Of a stretch of DNA of 12,975 nt, positions 1 through 8,532 are shown piece by piece (positions within the stretch are counted from its first letter, which is position 1; each line of letters opens with the position of its first letter). The position numbers and the translations under genes are program-made. The stretch covers positions 1 to 12,975 of the forward strand of contig CALHAQ010000012.1 of the NCBI GenBank assembly GCA_937931775.1, given 5' to 3'. This DNA is from an uncultured Candidatus Altimarinota bacterium. Its GTDB lineage: Bacteria; Patescibacteriota; Gracilibacteria; BD1-5; UBA6164. Under the pieces are notes generated by a model. It was not told the DNA's origin and ran no database searches. It saw only the letters and a list, made by a program, of their open reading frames with translations.

Positions 1-1929
1 TGTTCTTCCAAAAAATTGATTATCTTTTTCTCAGGATATAAGCACCTGCTCATGTCTTCAAAGCATAAGAGTATTTCTATGTATAACACTCTCTAAAAGT
101 AGATCATTGAGTATATGCCATCTTTCTGATTTTAGCTTGTCACTGACATCGTCCGGCATGATTTTTGATGCAAGTGTATTTGGTCTTACAGAATATCTTG
201 CTGTATATGAAAAATCAAATTGACACTCTCTAAATGCCTGTATGGTTTCCTCAAACATCTCTTGTGTTTCTCAACTAAATCCTACTATAATATCTGTAGA
301 TATACTAAATAAAGGATCGCGTCATCGTAGATATTTTACCATATCACGAAAATCTTCATAATTATGCCTTCTATTCATTTTCTTAAGCATAGCATTGCTT
401 CAAGATTGAAGTGCGAAATGTAAATAATTACATGTATGCTTAAGATCGAGATGAGCATCAAGTATATCTCTTGTCATATCGTGAGGGTTGGAAGATGTAA
501 ATCTGATTCTGTCAATTTCTGGAATACTATCTATTTCTTCTAAAAGTTGACGGAATGGTGAAGTAAAACTTAATCTTGGAAGAAGCTGTTCGAAATCAGT
601 CCAATCATATATACGAAAAACTCTTGAATTATCTATTTTAATTGCTTTATTCCATCACTGCTCAAATATACATATTTTCCCAGAGAAGTTTTTGTAATAG
701 TTTTTGATGTGATGAGGTCCATCATCAATCACTATATCGAGAGATAACTTGTTTGCTACTTCATATTTATTGTCGTTTCCACTTTCCTTTATAAAAATTA
801 TTTCTTTGAAAAAGTTATCTCAAAAATATTTCTGTAATAAAATTTCAGTATTTTTTCTGACTTCAGCTGGTCTTGATGTGATAATATAGAGTATATGCCC
901 TTGGGATTTTAATCTTTTGAGGACATCCTCTCAACCTGTATGAATTTGCATATCTAACTCATGTCTTTTTTCAAAATCATGGTATTCTTTCATAAGTTCA
1001 GGAATACCATTACAATCAAATTGTGTAATATCATTAAGCTGTAATATTTGATTATATTTTTTATTGTATGAATTAATGATTTCGTTACTTAAAACTATAA
1101 ATAATGTATCATCTAAGTCTATTCATATTTTTAGTGTAGTATTTTCACTATTCCATTTTGATTTTTCACTGTTCCACAATTTGAGGTTTTTTTGTTTTCC
1201 ATATGAGTTAACATTTTGCCCTAGCAATGTTATCTCTTTAGCTCATTTTTTTACTGCATCTCTACATTCTCAAAGTATTTCTTTTTCATTTCGTGATATT
1301 TCACCACCTCTTGTATATGGGACAATACAAAAACTACAATAATTATCGCATCATGATTGAATAATCACTGATGCTGAAAATGGATTTTCTCTTTGTTGGA
1401 CTTGTTTAAGGTAATCATCATATTTGTCTTCTTGTCCTATTTTTTGGCCATAAATTTGTGTTAAAATATGTGGAATATATTTTGTCTCTTCTATTCTAAA
1501 AGTAAAATCTAGTGCTGATGATCTAGGGAATAATTTATCTTCATAATTAAATATACCATCTTTTTGGGTTAAAAAATCTATTTTTTTTGCTGTTTTTCGC
1601 TTTTTACTTGTATCCAATAGTTTATGAGGAATATATTTTTTTGCTATCCCCGTCTTTCGTACCATACATCCTGTTATTCCAGTCTTTATGAATTCCTTTT
1701 TTCCTTCCTGAGTCCTTACACTATTTATTTTTTCTATTTCACGAAGTATACCAAATACTCTATCTTCTCATTTTTGTCTTACACTACATGTATTAAATAT
1801 AACTAGATCAGCATCCTCTAAGTTTTGGCTACGCAAAAAACCAGACTGGAGAAGAACCATATTTACCTTCTCACTATCAGCCTGGTTCATCTGACATCAA
1901 AATGTCTGTATGAAATACTTCTTTAGCAT
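1..1929 (-). CDS. miaB: tRNA-2-methylthio-N6-dimethylallyladenosine synthase (MiaB) with inserted HAD domain; 3' end cut by window
   Basis: MiaB is a radical-SAM enzyme that adds a methylthio group at C2 of i6A37 in tRNA, using two iron-sulfur clusters. Read with TGA as Gly, 643 codons are open to the window edge. The N-terminal cluster cysteines are C12 (TFGCQMN), C48 (NTCSVRQ) and C88 (GITGC). The radical-SAM triad is C194, C198 and C201 (CDNYCSFCIVPYTRGG), followed by LLGQNVNSYG near 235-244. After an insert of about 205 residues the MiaB fold resumes with RIRFTSSNP (474-482) and HFALQSGSNAMLKKMNRR. The C-terminal TRAM domain has just begun at the edge. About 14 in-frame TGA codons occur, several at invariant glycines such as FGC. 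The ATG start lies 7 bases after the S41 protease stop, which suggests one operon; no clear Shine-Dalgarno is visible. The family identity is very secure. The missing part is the end of TRAM. Confidence 0.95.
565..1194 (-). other. NT5C-type HAD nucleotidase/phosphatase domain inserted in frame within MiaB
   Basis: About residues 246-455 of the MiaB product are not MiaB sequence. They contain a full set of HAD-superfamily motifs in order: motif I GIDLDDTLF, with nucleophile D271 and acid D273; motif II IITSRP, with T351; the motif III lysine, probably K388; and motif IV VIDDGPHH, with D402 and D403. The tail CIFEQGWNK...RVFRIYDW resembles the end of the 5'(3')-deoxyribonucleotidase type C (NT5C/YqfW-like) family. 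The insert sits in the loop after LLGQNVNSYG, where MiaB normally has a short linker before the helix leading to RIRFTTSHP. The frame is unbroken on both sides and uses TGA for Gly like the rest of the gene. All catalytic residues are kept, so the domain looks active. Its substrate is unknown. Confidence 0.85.
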
Positions 1930-1936
1930 AATTATT

Positions 1937-3469
1937 TTAGTAACTCAAAGCTCTTTCTAATTGATTATCTAGCTCAAGTCTTTCCCATCTATCGCTGTCA
2001 AATTCAAGCTGGATATCTGGAGTGATTCAAACCCCATCTATCCCTTGTTTTGTCCTTCATGTAAACCATTTAGCTGCTGTATACTTGAGTGTTGAACCGT
2101 CATAATATGTTTTGAGTGATTGAACTGATCATTTTCCAAAACTTTGTTCCCCGATTATAACACTATCAGGATAATAATCTTTTATAGTTCCAACCATAAT
2201 TTCTGAAGCAGATGCACTTCCTGAATTTTGTAAAAATATGAGTTCATAATTTGTAAAATCAATAAGATCGTATCATCGAGAACTGTATTTGATTTCTCTA
2301 TTTCCATAATCTACTATCGCAGTTGGGGAACTTTTTTCTACAAAATAACTGAGCATAGTGGAGACTTCACCAAGGTATCAACCAGGATTGTTCCTTAAGT
2401 CGAAGATCACTTTATCAACATTGACTTCAAGTGATAAGGCTTCTAGTGCAGCTTTAAATTCAGTATCCACATTTTCTCAAAAGTTTTTTACTCTTATATA
2501 GTAAGTGTTGTTATTTAATTTCTCATGCTCAATATCTTTGATGACTATTTTTGCTCTCGTTACCAATATATCTAAAGTACTATTATCAGATTCTCTATAT
2601 ATTGTTAATTTTACTTGGCTTCCAGCTGGTCATTTGATCCATGAAATAACTTCTCTAAGAGCTTTGTCTTCGCTAATCTCTTTATCGTCTACATGAGTAA
2701 TCCGGTCTCATCATCGTATTACTGCTTTTTCTGAAGGGGAACCCACTATTGGAGATACAATTGTTAAGTTTCATGGACTTGGCATTTCTACGTATGAGCC
2801 TATTCACTCATATTCACCATCAAGTCATTGGAAAAAATCTTCACTTTCTACAGGTGGAAAATAAGTAGTATATTTATCTCAAGTAGATTCTGCTATACCT
2901 CTAATTGCTCACTCTACAAGTTGATTTTCTTCTAATTCAGATCTGTCATAGTGAAGATCAGATATTGTTTCATATACATCTTCTAATATTGCAGATTTTT
3001 CTCCTAAACTACTAGTTCACGTAGGATTTATAGAAAGTCATGAGTTTATTTTTATTCCTGACGCTCTTTTTTCTAATAAATTTTTTATTGCTTTTAGATC
3101 ATCACTGCTTGTATATATATTTTTCTTATCTATATCATTTTGTTCTGCTCCTACTTGTATTCATAGTATTTTTTCACTTAAAATTTCAAACATATAAATA
3201 CTTATAGCTTTATCGGCATAAATATCTACGGGAGCGTTTTTTATCAGGTCCAAATATATCAGTATTTGAAGAGCATCTTCAAGTTCAGAATCTTTAGGAA
3301 TATTTTTGTATTCTAGTTGGATATATTGATATGAATCTGGTACTGAGTCTTTATGATGATTAGCAAAGAAAATAAATGCTTGCTCTCTTTGTATAAGAGT
3401 TGAGGCATATGTGTTTCATGCGAGAGAAAAAATAACTACATATAGTATTAACTGGAAAAAATGTCTCAT
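1937..3469 (-). CDS. S41 carboxyl-terminal processing protease (CtpA/Tsp family), secreted, with PDZ domain
   Basis: This 510-residue serine protease of the C-terminal processing family acts outside the cytoplasmic membrane and cleaves proteins from their C-terminal tails. It starts with a signal peptide (about residues 1-22, ending NTYA|S). A helical region of about 190 residues with no family match by eye follows. The CTP-family segment GAIRGIAESTGDKYTTYF then leads into a PDZ domain (about 222-300, from GEYEGIGSYVEM). The S41 core includes DLRNNPGGYL, the nucleophile S420 in NSGSASASEIM and the base K446 in GEQSFGKGSVQ. The Ser-Lys gap is 26 residues, close to the 25 of E. coli Tsp. The Gly after the catalytic Lys is encoded by TGA. 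The gene lies between a small membrane-protein gene (72-base gap) and miaB (7-base gap), probably in the same transcript. No Shine-Dalgarno is seen before the ATG. The substrate is unknown. Confidence 0.93.
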
Positions 3470-3541
3470 GAAAAGCTAGGTAAAAAATAATGCTTCTATT
3501 GTAATGGAAATATTGAAAAGGGGAATATAATTTAGAAGTTT

Positions 3542-3790
3542 TTATGCTCCTACGTCTATAGTGCTAGGTCATACTATTAGGTCCATTCCTCAAAATGGAT
3601 ATAGAACTCATAGAAATATCATAAAGAGTCATATAAGAATCATTACCACATAGGTTCCTCAACTTCAGATAATTTTTTCAGCCCAAAGCCAATTTCCAGT
3701 CCAAGACTTTACATTTCTTCTATATTTTATAAGACTTACACCTCATACTATTAAAAGCACAGCATAAAATAGATCTACAAGTAATTCCAT
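3542..3790 (-). CDS. Small two-pass membrane protein, unknown function (82 aa)
   Basis: I do not recognise this family. Read with TGA as Gly, the product has two hydrophobic stretches, about residues 3-22 (LLVDLFYAVLLIVGGVSLI) and 45-68 (around YVVMILIGLFMIFLGVLYPF). They are joined by a short basic and aromatic loop, KYRRNVKSWTGNWLWAEK. The tail is short and ends in VGA. Ten or so TGA codons sit mostly in or beside the hydrophobic segments, typical of Gly in helices. It starts 6 bases after the stop of the 85-residue protein upstream, so the two are very probably co-transcribed and may be translated in a coupled way. Supporting evidence is the clean start and stop, tight packing and coherent membrane topology. 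Function cannot be inferred beyond membrane location. Confidence 0.75.
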
Positions 3791-3796
3791 AATTTA

Positions 3797-4054
3797 TTAT
3801 TTAGATAAGTAATCTCAAAGTACATTTTTTATTTTTTCAGCATTTACTCAGGATTCTCATATAGAGGGCATATTTGGCATAAATGAGTCAATCATAAGAG
3901 GGAGTCAAACTTTTACAAAATAGATGATATATCATAATAAAAAAATTCGGAATCACCATTTGAGTATTGTCCCCCATAGAGCCTTTTTTTCGTTATTTTT
4001 TAGTGTTCTATAGATATAGTCAATTTTCTCTTCAGTAGTTTTAATGCGGGCCAT
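3797..4054 (-). CDS. Small single-pass membrane protein, unknown function (85 aa)
   Basis: No known family was recognised. The N-terminus is charged (MARIKTTEEKIDYIYRTLKN). One hydrophobic segment, ILKWGFRIFLLGYIIYFVKVG, follows at about residues 34-54 and may continue through LPLMI. A polar tail of about 30 residues ends in GDYLSK. The layout suggests an N-terminal helix, one or two membrane passes and an exposed C-terminus. The gene ends in tandem stops (TAATAA), starts 17 bases after the polA stop, and precedes the 82-residue membrane protein by 6 bases. This spacing places it in the polA-to-miaB gene train. TGA is used as Gly several times. It is too short for firm homology by eye, and a functional name would be a guess. 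Confidence 0.72.
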
Positions 4055-4071
4055 AATTATATTATTATAAA

Positions 4072-5535
4072 TTATTTTGTTTCTTTCCAGTTTTTCCCTG
4101 TTTCACCATCTACTTTTAACTTTATTGGTGAGTCTTTAAGGATATTTTCCATAATTTGTGGTATTTTCTTCTCTAATTCATTTTTTTCTCAGGCCTTAAT
4201 ATTAAACACAAGTTCATCATGCACTTGTAGGAGCATAGTACTTTTATATCATCATTGTTTCAACATAGTAGATATTTCTATCATGGCAAGCTTGATAATG
4301 TCAGCACTTGTCCCCTGTATAGGCATATTTATTGCTTCTCTTTCGGCTCACTTTTGAATCATTTTATTTGCATCATTGATGGATGGTATATATCTTCGTC
4401 TTCCAAAAAGCGTTTCTACATAGCTATTTTTTTTACATTCTAGAATAATTTTATCAAAAAATAGACGTACTTTTGGATAATTTTCATAGAAGGCATCTAT
4501 ATATATTTTTGCATCTTTTTGGGATATATCTATCATTTTTGATAGGCCAAATGGACTAATTCCATATATAACTCAAAAGTTTACAGCTTTTGCAAATTTT
4601 CTTTGCGTGCTAGTAATTTGAGTTGTCTTAAATATAAATTCTCCCGTAACTTGGTGAATATCTCTTTCTTGTTTAAAAGCATTGAGTAGATTTTCATCTT
4701 GACTCATGATTGCAAGGAGTCTTACTTCTACTTGTGAATAATCAAATGCCATGAGATAGTCATCGGGAGAATCAGCGATAAAAGCTGTTCGTATTTCACC
4801 GGCTATATCATCCCCTGTTGGTATATTTTGTAGATTGGGACTATTGCTTGAAAGTCTTCCTGTAGAAGTAACTGTTTGGTTATAGCTTGTATGTATTCGG
4901 TCATCATTACTGGCAACATCCAGAAGTCATTCTATATATGTTGATTGTAACTTAGAATAATGTCTATATTTTACTATTTTTTCTGCAATTGGATACTCTT
5001 TTTTAAGTCCATCAAGTACTTCAGCATTTACTGAATAGCCAGTTTTAGTTTTTTTTCAACTTGGAAGACCAAGGCTTTCAAATAATATTTCCCCAACTTG
5101 TTTTGGGGACTTTATATTAAATTCTACTCCAGCAAGGGAGTGTATTTCTTTTTCTAGTTCTATAATTGCTCCCTCAAGTCTCAGGCCGATTCATTTAAGT
5201 ATATCTCTATCAATTTTGATTCCATTTGTTTCCATCTCAGAGAGTACTAACATGAGTGGATGTTCCATTTCTTCAAGTATACTACTATTTGTAATGTAAG
5301 GATTTGAAAGTTGCTCCATATAAAGTTTATATGTCATATAAACATCTTCTCATGAATAAATCGCAGCCTTTTCTAAATCTACTTCCTCAAAAGAAAGTTT
5401 CTTCTTATCAGTTATATCACTGTATGAAATCATCTCGTAGTCAAATTGTGAATTTACTAAGGTATCCAATCCTAGTCATCTTTGTCCTGGATTTTTAATA
5501 TACTCAGCGAGCATTGTGTCATAATAGTGAGGCAT
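4072..5535 (-). CDS. polA: DNA polymerase I, N-terminally short: polymerase domain with remnant of 3'-5' exonuclease domain
   Basis: Family A DNA polymerase, 487 residues from the ATG. Polymerase motif A is DYSQVEVRLLA with D265. Motif B is RKFAKAVNFGVIYG (R312, K316, Y324). Motif C is QVHDEL with D440. The thumb-region match TSTGRLSSNSPNLQNIP is also present. The N-terminus begins inside the 3'-5' exonuclease fold at YYDTMLAEYI. It retains only an exo III-like YSGEDVYMTY; exo I (DxE) and exo II are absent, so proofreading should be lost. There is no 5'-nuclease domain. In frame, the sequence is open back to a TAG at 5596-5598, giving at most about 20 extra residues, and only from a non-ATG start such as ATT at 5586. 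A TATACT box at 5571-5566 could place a promoter directly upstream. Downstream are two small membrane-protein genes. The polymerase identity is certain; the true start is less so. Confidence 0.92.
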
Positions 5536-5586
5536 GGAGTGTGAATTCAGAGAATATTTTCTATTAGTATATATGAAAAGTGCAAT

Positions 5587-5617
5587 AAAAAAAGACTAAC
5601 TTTATTGTTAGTCTTTT
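5587..5617 (-). terminator. Rho-independent terminator of ndk
   Basis: On the minus strand, GACTAAC, a 6-base loop AATAAA, then GTTAGTC form a perfect 7-bp stem. It is extended by four A-T pairs and followed by seven T residues. It lies 14 bases after the ndk stop. The T-tract ends next to the first bases of the open polA frame, so it separates ndk transcription from polA. Confidence 0.85.
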
Positions 5618-5631
5618 AATAATTGTTTTAT

Positions 5632-6075
5632 TTATAAAACTCCATCGAATCCCCTAGAGTAATCGAAAATATCTTGTCCTTTGAAGAATCTTGCAAGTTC
5701 GGTATTAGCAGTTTCTACTGAGTCACTTGCGTGAATAATATTTCCATCAATAGTAAGCCCAAAGTCACCTCTAATTGACCCAGGAAGAGCTTCTTGAGGG
5801 TTTGTAGCACCAGTCAGCATTCTTACCGTAGCTACTGCATTTGCTCCTGATGCTGCTATTGCTACAACAGGTGTTCTCATCATATATGCTTTTATGTTTG
5901 GAAAAAATGGTTTATCAGCAAGAAAATCATAATGCTCTGTAACGATAGCGTCGTCTAATTGCATCATTTTTAGACCTGATATTTTGAGTCCTTTTTGTTC
6001 AAGTCTTGTTATTACTTGACCAATGAATCCTCTCTCAACACTGTCTGGTTTTAAGAGTATAAGTGTAGTTTCCAT
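5632..6075 (-). CDS. ndk: Nucleoside diphosphate kinase
   Basis: Ndk transfers the gamma phosphate between nucleoside triphosphates and diphosphates through a phospho-histidine, balancing NTP and dNTP pools in the cytoplasm. The 147-residue product starts METTLILLKPDSVERG and carries the active-site signature NIIHASDS with catalytic H115. It also has nucleotide-binding residues in the RMLTGATNP and GSIRGDFG segments. Length and motif order match the family. All roughly 13 glycines use GGN codons and none uses TGA, unlike the neighbouring genes, which makes this the only longer gene here that reads normally under the standard code. It appears to be its own unit: two TATAAT boxes lie upstream and a strong terminator follows. 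No Shine-Dalgarno sequence precedes the ATG. Confidence 0.97.
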   Translation of the reverse strand: METTLILLKPDSVERGFIGQVITRLEQKGLKISGLKMMQLDDAIVTEHYDFLADKPFFPNIKAYMMRTPVVAIAASGANAVATVRMLTGATNPQEALPGSIRGDFGLTIDGNIIHASDSVETANTELARFFKGQDIFDYSRGFDGVL

Positions 6076-6091
6076 ATTTCTATATTTAGAT

Positions 6092-6139
6092 ATTATAATT
6101 ATGTGTGCTAGGATTATAGCTAAAAAAGTTTATTTGCAA
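6092..6139 (-). promoter_or_regulatory. Candidate ndk promoter region
   Basis: Two exact TATAAT hexamers lie on the minus strand upstream of ndk, at 6118-6113 and 6097-6092. The distal one has TTGCAA (6139-6134) 15 bases upstream, a weak -35 with slightly short spacing. The proximal one lies only 16 bases from the ATG and would give an almost leaderless mRNA. Which is used cannot be decided from sequence. Confidence 0.4.
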
Positions 6140-6149
6140 GTGTTTTTTC

Positions 6150-7238
6150 TTAATCCATTATGAAATCCTCTTTTTGTGATACTTTATGATTAAAATCTAC
6201 TCATTTAAGTTGTTTTTCTAGGTGCATTCTCAGTTCTATTTCTATATTGTCTTTAAGTTCTGGATAACGCTTTATGACTCCCCGTTTCTCTTTATATTTC
6301 ATATTATCCATACTAAGATCAGTTCTAATGACAAGTGTTTCGAGTCAGTTGTCAGCACACTGCTGACTACAAAAACCCGCATGTTTTAAATATTCTTCTC
6401 TATCTGCTATTATTCGAGCATTACAGCTTGAGAGTCTGCAGTTTTCGCAGTTATCTGTTTTCTTGGCAGAATATATGCATTCTCAGATTACACTATGTGT
6501 GTTTTCATCTCATACTATCTGTGATACTCTGTCATCAAATACATAAAGGCTCCCCTTCCAATTACCATCATTGTATGTATTTATATATTTTACTACTCCA
6601 CCATCTAGTTGATAGGTGTTTTTGAGTCCTGCTTTCTGCATCATCACTGTTGATTTCTCACATCTTATCCCTCCTGTGCAATAGGAAATAACCTTTTTAT
6701 CTCCAAATTCTTTTTTGTATTGTTCTATTTTATCTTCTAACTCTCGAAAAGAGAGAGTGTCTGCTGGAATGGCATTTTTAAAGTGTCAGAGCTGATATTC
6801 GTGATTATTCCTCATATCAAGCACTATGTAATCATCTATATTTCCATTGTCGAGAAGATCTTTAAACTCATCTATTTGCATTCTATTTCCTGCACTATCT
6901 ATTTCTTTCGCGCTATATTTTGCTCCGAGCGCTACTATTTCATCACGAACTTTTACCTGCATTCGGGGGAACTGGTGTCCGTCCACAAGAGATGATTTAG
7001 CGTCTATGTCTTCTATATCTTTCCAGAGTGGATGATCCTGTAAATAGAGTTTATAGGCTTGAATTTGCCCTTGACTACCAGTTACTGTACTTGAGATTCA
7101 CTCAGTCCCTATGTATACTCTTCCCTTCATACCGATATCTTTTGTAAATCTGAGATGATCAAGACATTCTGCCTCTGGATTTTTTACATCTACAAACTTA
7201 TAAAATGTCAGGAGTGTAAACTGCTGTTCGTATTTCAT
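6150..7238 (-). CDS. trhO: tRNA uridine(34) hydroxylase (TrhO/YceA family, rhodanese domain)
   Basis: TrhO makes 5-hydroxyuridine at the wobble position of tRNA, a step toward cmo5U/mo5U. The product is 362 residues. The N-terminal acylphosphatase-like region (about 1-100) contains KGRVYIGTEGISSTVTGS, where the conserved Gly before IS is a TGA codon. The central rhodanese domain has DMRNNHEYQLGHFKNAIP and the active-site loop YCTGGIRCEKS with C187. A cysteine-rich C-terminal segment follows (CIYS, CENC, CQQCADNC-type spacing, about 245-300), typical of the family and suggestive of metal binding. The product ends with a charged tail. The ATG has no Shine-Dalgarno; TATATAAA lies about 15 bases upstream. 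The gene stands apart from ndk by 74 bases. With miaB and rlmE it makes three RNA-modification genes in this window. Confidence 0.93.
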
Positions 7239-7340
7239 ATTATGAGATTTTATATAGCTTGCCTAGCTATTAATTAATATTCTCGTTGCAGGAGAATTTG
7301 GCTGAGAAAAGTATATAAATATTTGAGAAAAAACAAGTAA
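7239..7340. other. Intergenic spacer between methyltransferase-like gene and trhO, with two short hairpins
   Basis: No gene is seen. Two small inverted repeats are present. ATTCTC/GAGAAT has a 7-base loop (7279-7297), and ATAGCT/AGCTAT has a 5-base loop (7254-7270). Neither is followed by a T-tract, so they are poor terminators. The second overlaps the TATATAAA box that may serve trhO and could be regulatory. Confidence 0.3.
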
Positions 7341-8399
7341 TTAATCTATACTGTTTAAATAAGGAAAAGGATTATTTCTCCATCTTGTTGCATTGTTATA
7401 CTCAAAGTTAGATAGTATGCTGTGATTTCAAAATATAGTTCATATATGCTCTTTTCAGAGTTTTTCAAGAAAGACTATCTGAGAATATGGAGTTATTTGT
7501 ATATCACTTGGGAAAAATAGATCTCTATTATCTTTTTTTCATGATTCTTGAGATATTCTCATTCTTGCATCTACTTCATCTAAAAATTTTTCTATATTTC
7601 CATTAAACTCACAAATAGGCATTGATTTTAATATATCTTTTTCGTCACGTGCTGATTGGCTTACAAAAAAAGTAATTCTACTTGGGATGAATTGAGTGCT
7701 ATTTGTACTTTCTCAGTAGCTATCCCTAAAAGCTCTTAAATTCTCAATAAACGGCTCTCCCGACTGTCAGCTCATACTATCTACAAGATTCTCATTTCCA
7801 TAACTATGTATATATTCTGTCTCCAGCCCAAGATGGTTTTCACTTTTTGTACTGCTTCATTTTATAACATGTCAAACATTAAGTTTGCTTAATATCATAT
7901 TTGATACTCTCTGTGCAGTTGGATTTATCTCAATTCCTCTTGATTTACTGGAATCTGTAATAAGTCATGATCTTCTTGCTTGAATATTCATAGCTAATTG
8001 TATTATTCAGCTTCCTGATCAGGCATCTATACAGTAGTGTGATTTATTGCCTAGAACATCATCAAGCTTATTGGATATAACATCTATAACGATATTCACC
8101 GTTGAAGGACATGCTAACATTCTTTCTTGGTAGGAAGTACCACTTACTCTTCTTAAAAGTCACTTAATGATTCATGGTCACATTGCATTTTCTATATTCT
8201 GATAGGTTTCATTAATATATGATTCTGGTACTAATAATTCTTCTAATCCTCCTGTATTTTTAAAATTAACTAAATACTTTACAACTAAATTTGTGACTTG
8301 TTGGACTGTGATTGCTATTTTAGGATCTGATAACATCTCTACCTCATCTATAAGCGATGTATTAGAGTTATAAATTCAATCACATAAAATAGACTGCAT
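7341..8399 (-). CDS. Class I SAM-dependent methyltransferase-like protein, unknown substrate (352 aa)
   Basis: The family is not recognised beyond a Rossmann-type SAM-binding core. Motif I is CIDAGSGSGIIQLAMNIQ (123-140), with the GxGxG glycines at 127, 129 and 131; G127 and G131 are TGA codons. The acidic residue ending strand 2 would be E157 in RGIEINPTAQRVS. An N-terminal region of about 120 residues precedes the core, possibly for substrate binding. The C-terminal 170 residues, with RITFFVSQSARDEKDI and ITPYSQIVFLEKLGKEH, show no NPPY/DPPY or Cys catalytic motif that would point to DNA or RNA base methylation. The gene stands alone, divergent from the MscS gene, and has the best sigma-70-like promoter in the window, overlapped by a palindrome. 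The many Ser/Asn residues and unassigned ends leave the substrate open. The CDS is certain, the methyltransferase fold probable. Confidence 0.8.
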
Positions 8400-8424
8400 A
8401 AAATACTGTTATTTATATTATTAC

Positions 8425-8457
8425 GTATTAATATAAATATTAATACCTAATTGTCAA
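8425..8457 (-). promoter_or_regulatory. Sigma-70-like promoter with overlapping 22-bp palindrome (candidate operator)
   Basis: On the minus strand, TTGACA (8457-8452, a perfect -35) is followed after 16 bases by TATATT (8435-8430, 5 of 6 matches to the -10). This predicts an RNA start near 8423, about 24 bases before the methyltransferase-like ATG. GTATTAATAT-aa-ATATTAATAC (8425-8446), two perfect 10-base arms, covers most of the spacer and the -10. The -35 also lies in a small palindrome, TAATTG-t-CAATTA (8448-8460). Binding of a protein to the palindrome would block this promoter and might affect the divergent MscS gene. Confidence 0.6.
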
Positions 8458-8532
8458 TTACTTTTCCTTTCCCTACTTGCAAGATAGGTAAAAACAAGCA
8501 AACTAGGAGTAATATTTCATCAAATAACCTTT

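Noticed and set aside
1064..1342. Plus-strand open frame of 92 codons inside miaB
   Set aside because: It lies opposite the MiaB/HAD coding region, which is continuous on the minus strand with clear catalytic motifs.
5536..5598. Longer polA start from a non-ATG codon
   Set aside because: The roughly 20 extra residues show no convincing exonuclease motif and there is no Shine-Dalgarno; kept as a possibility in the polA entry only.
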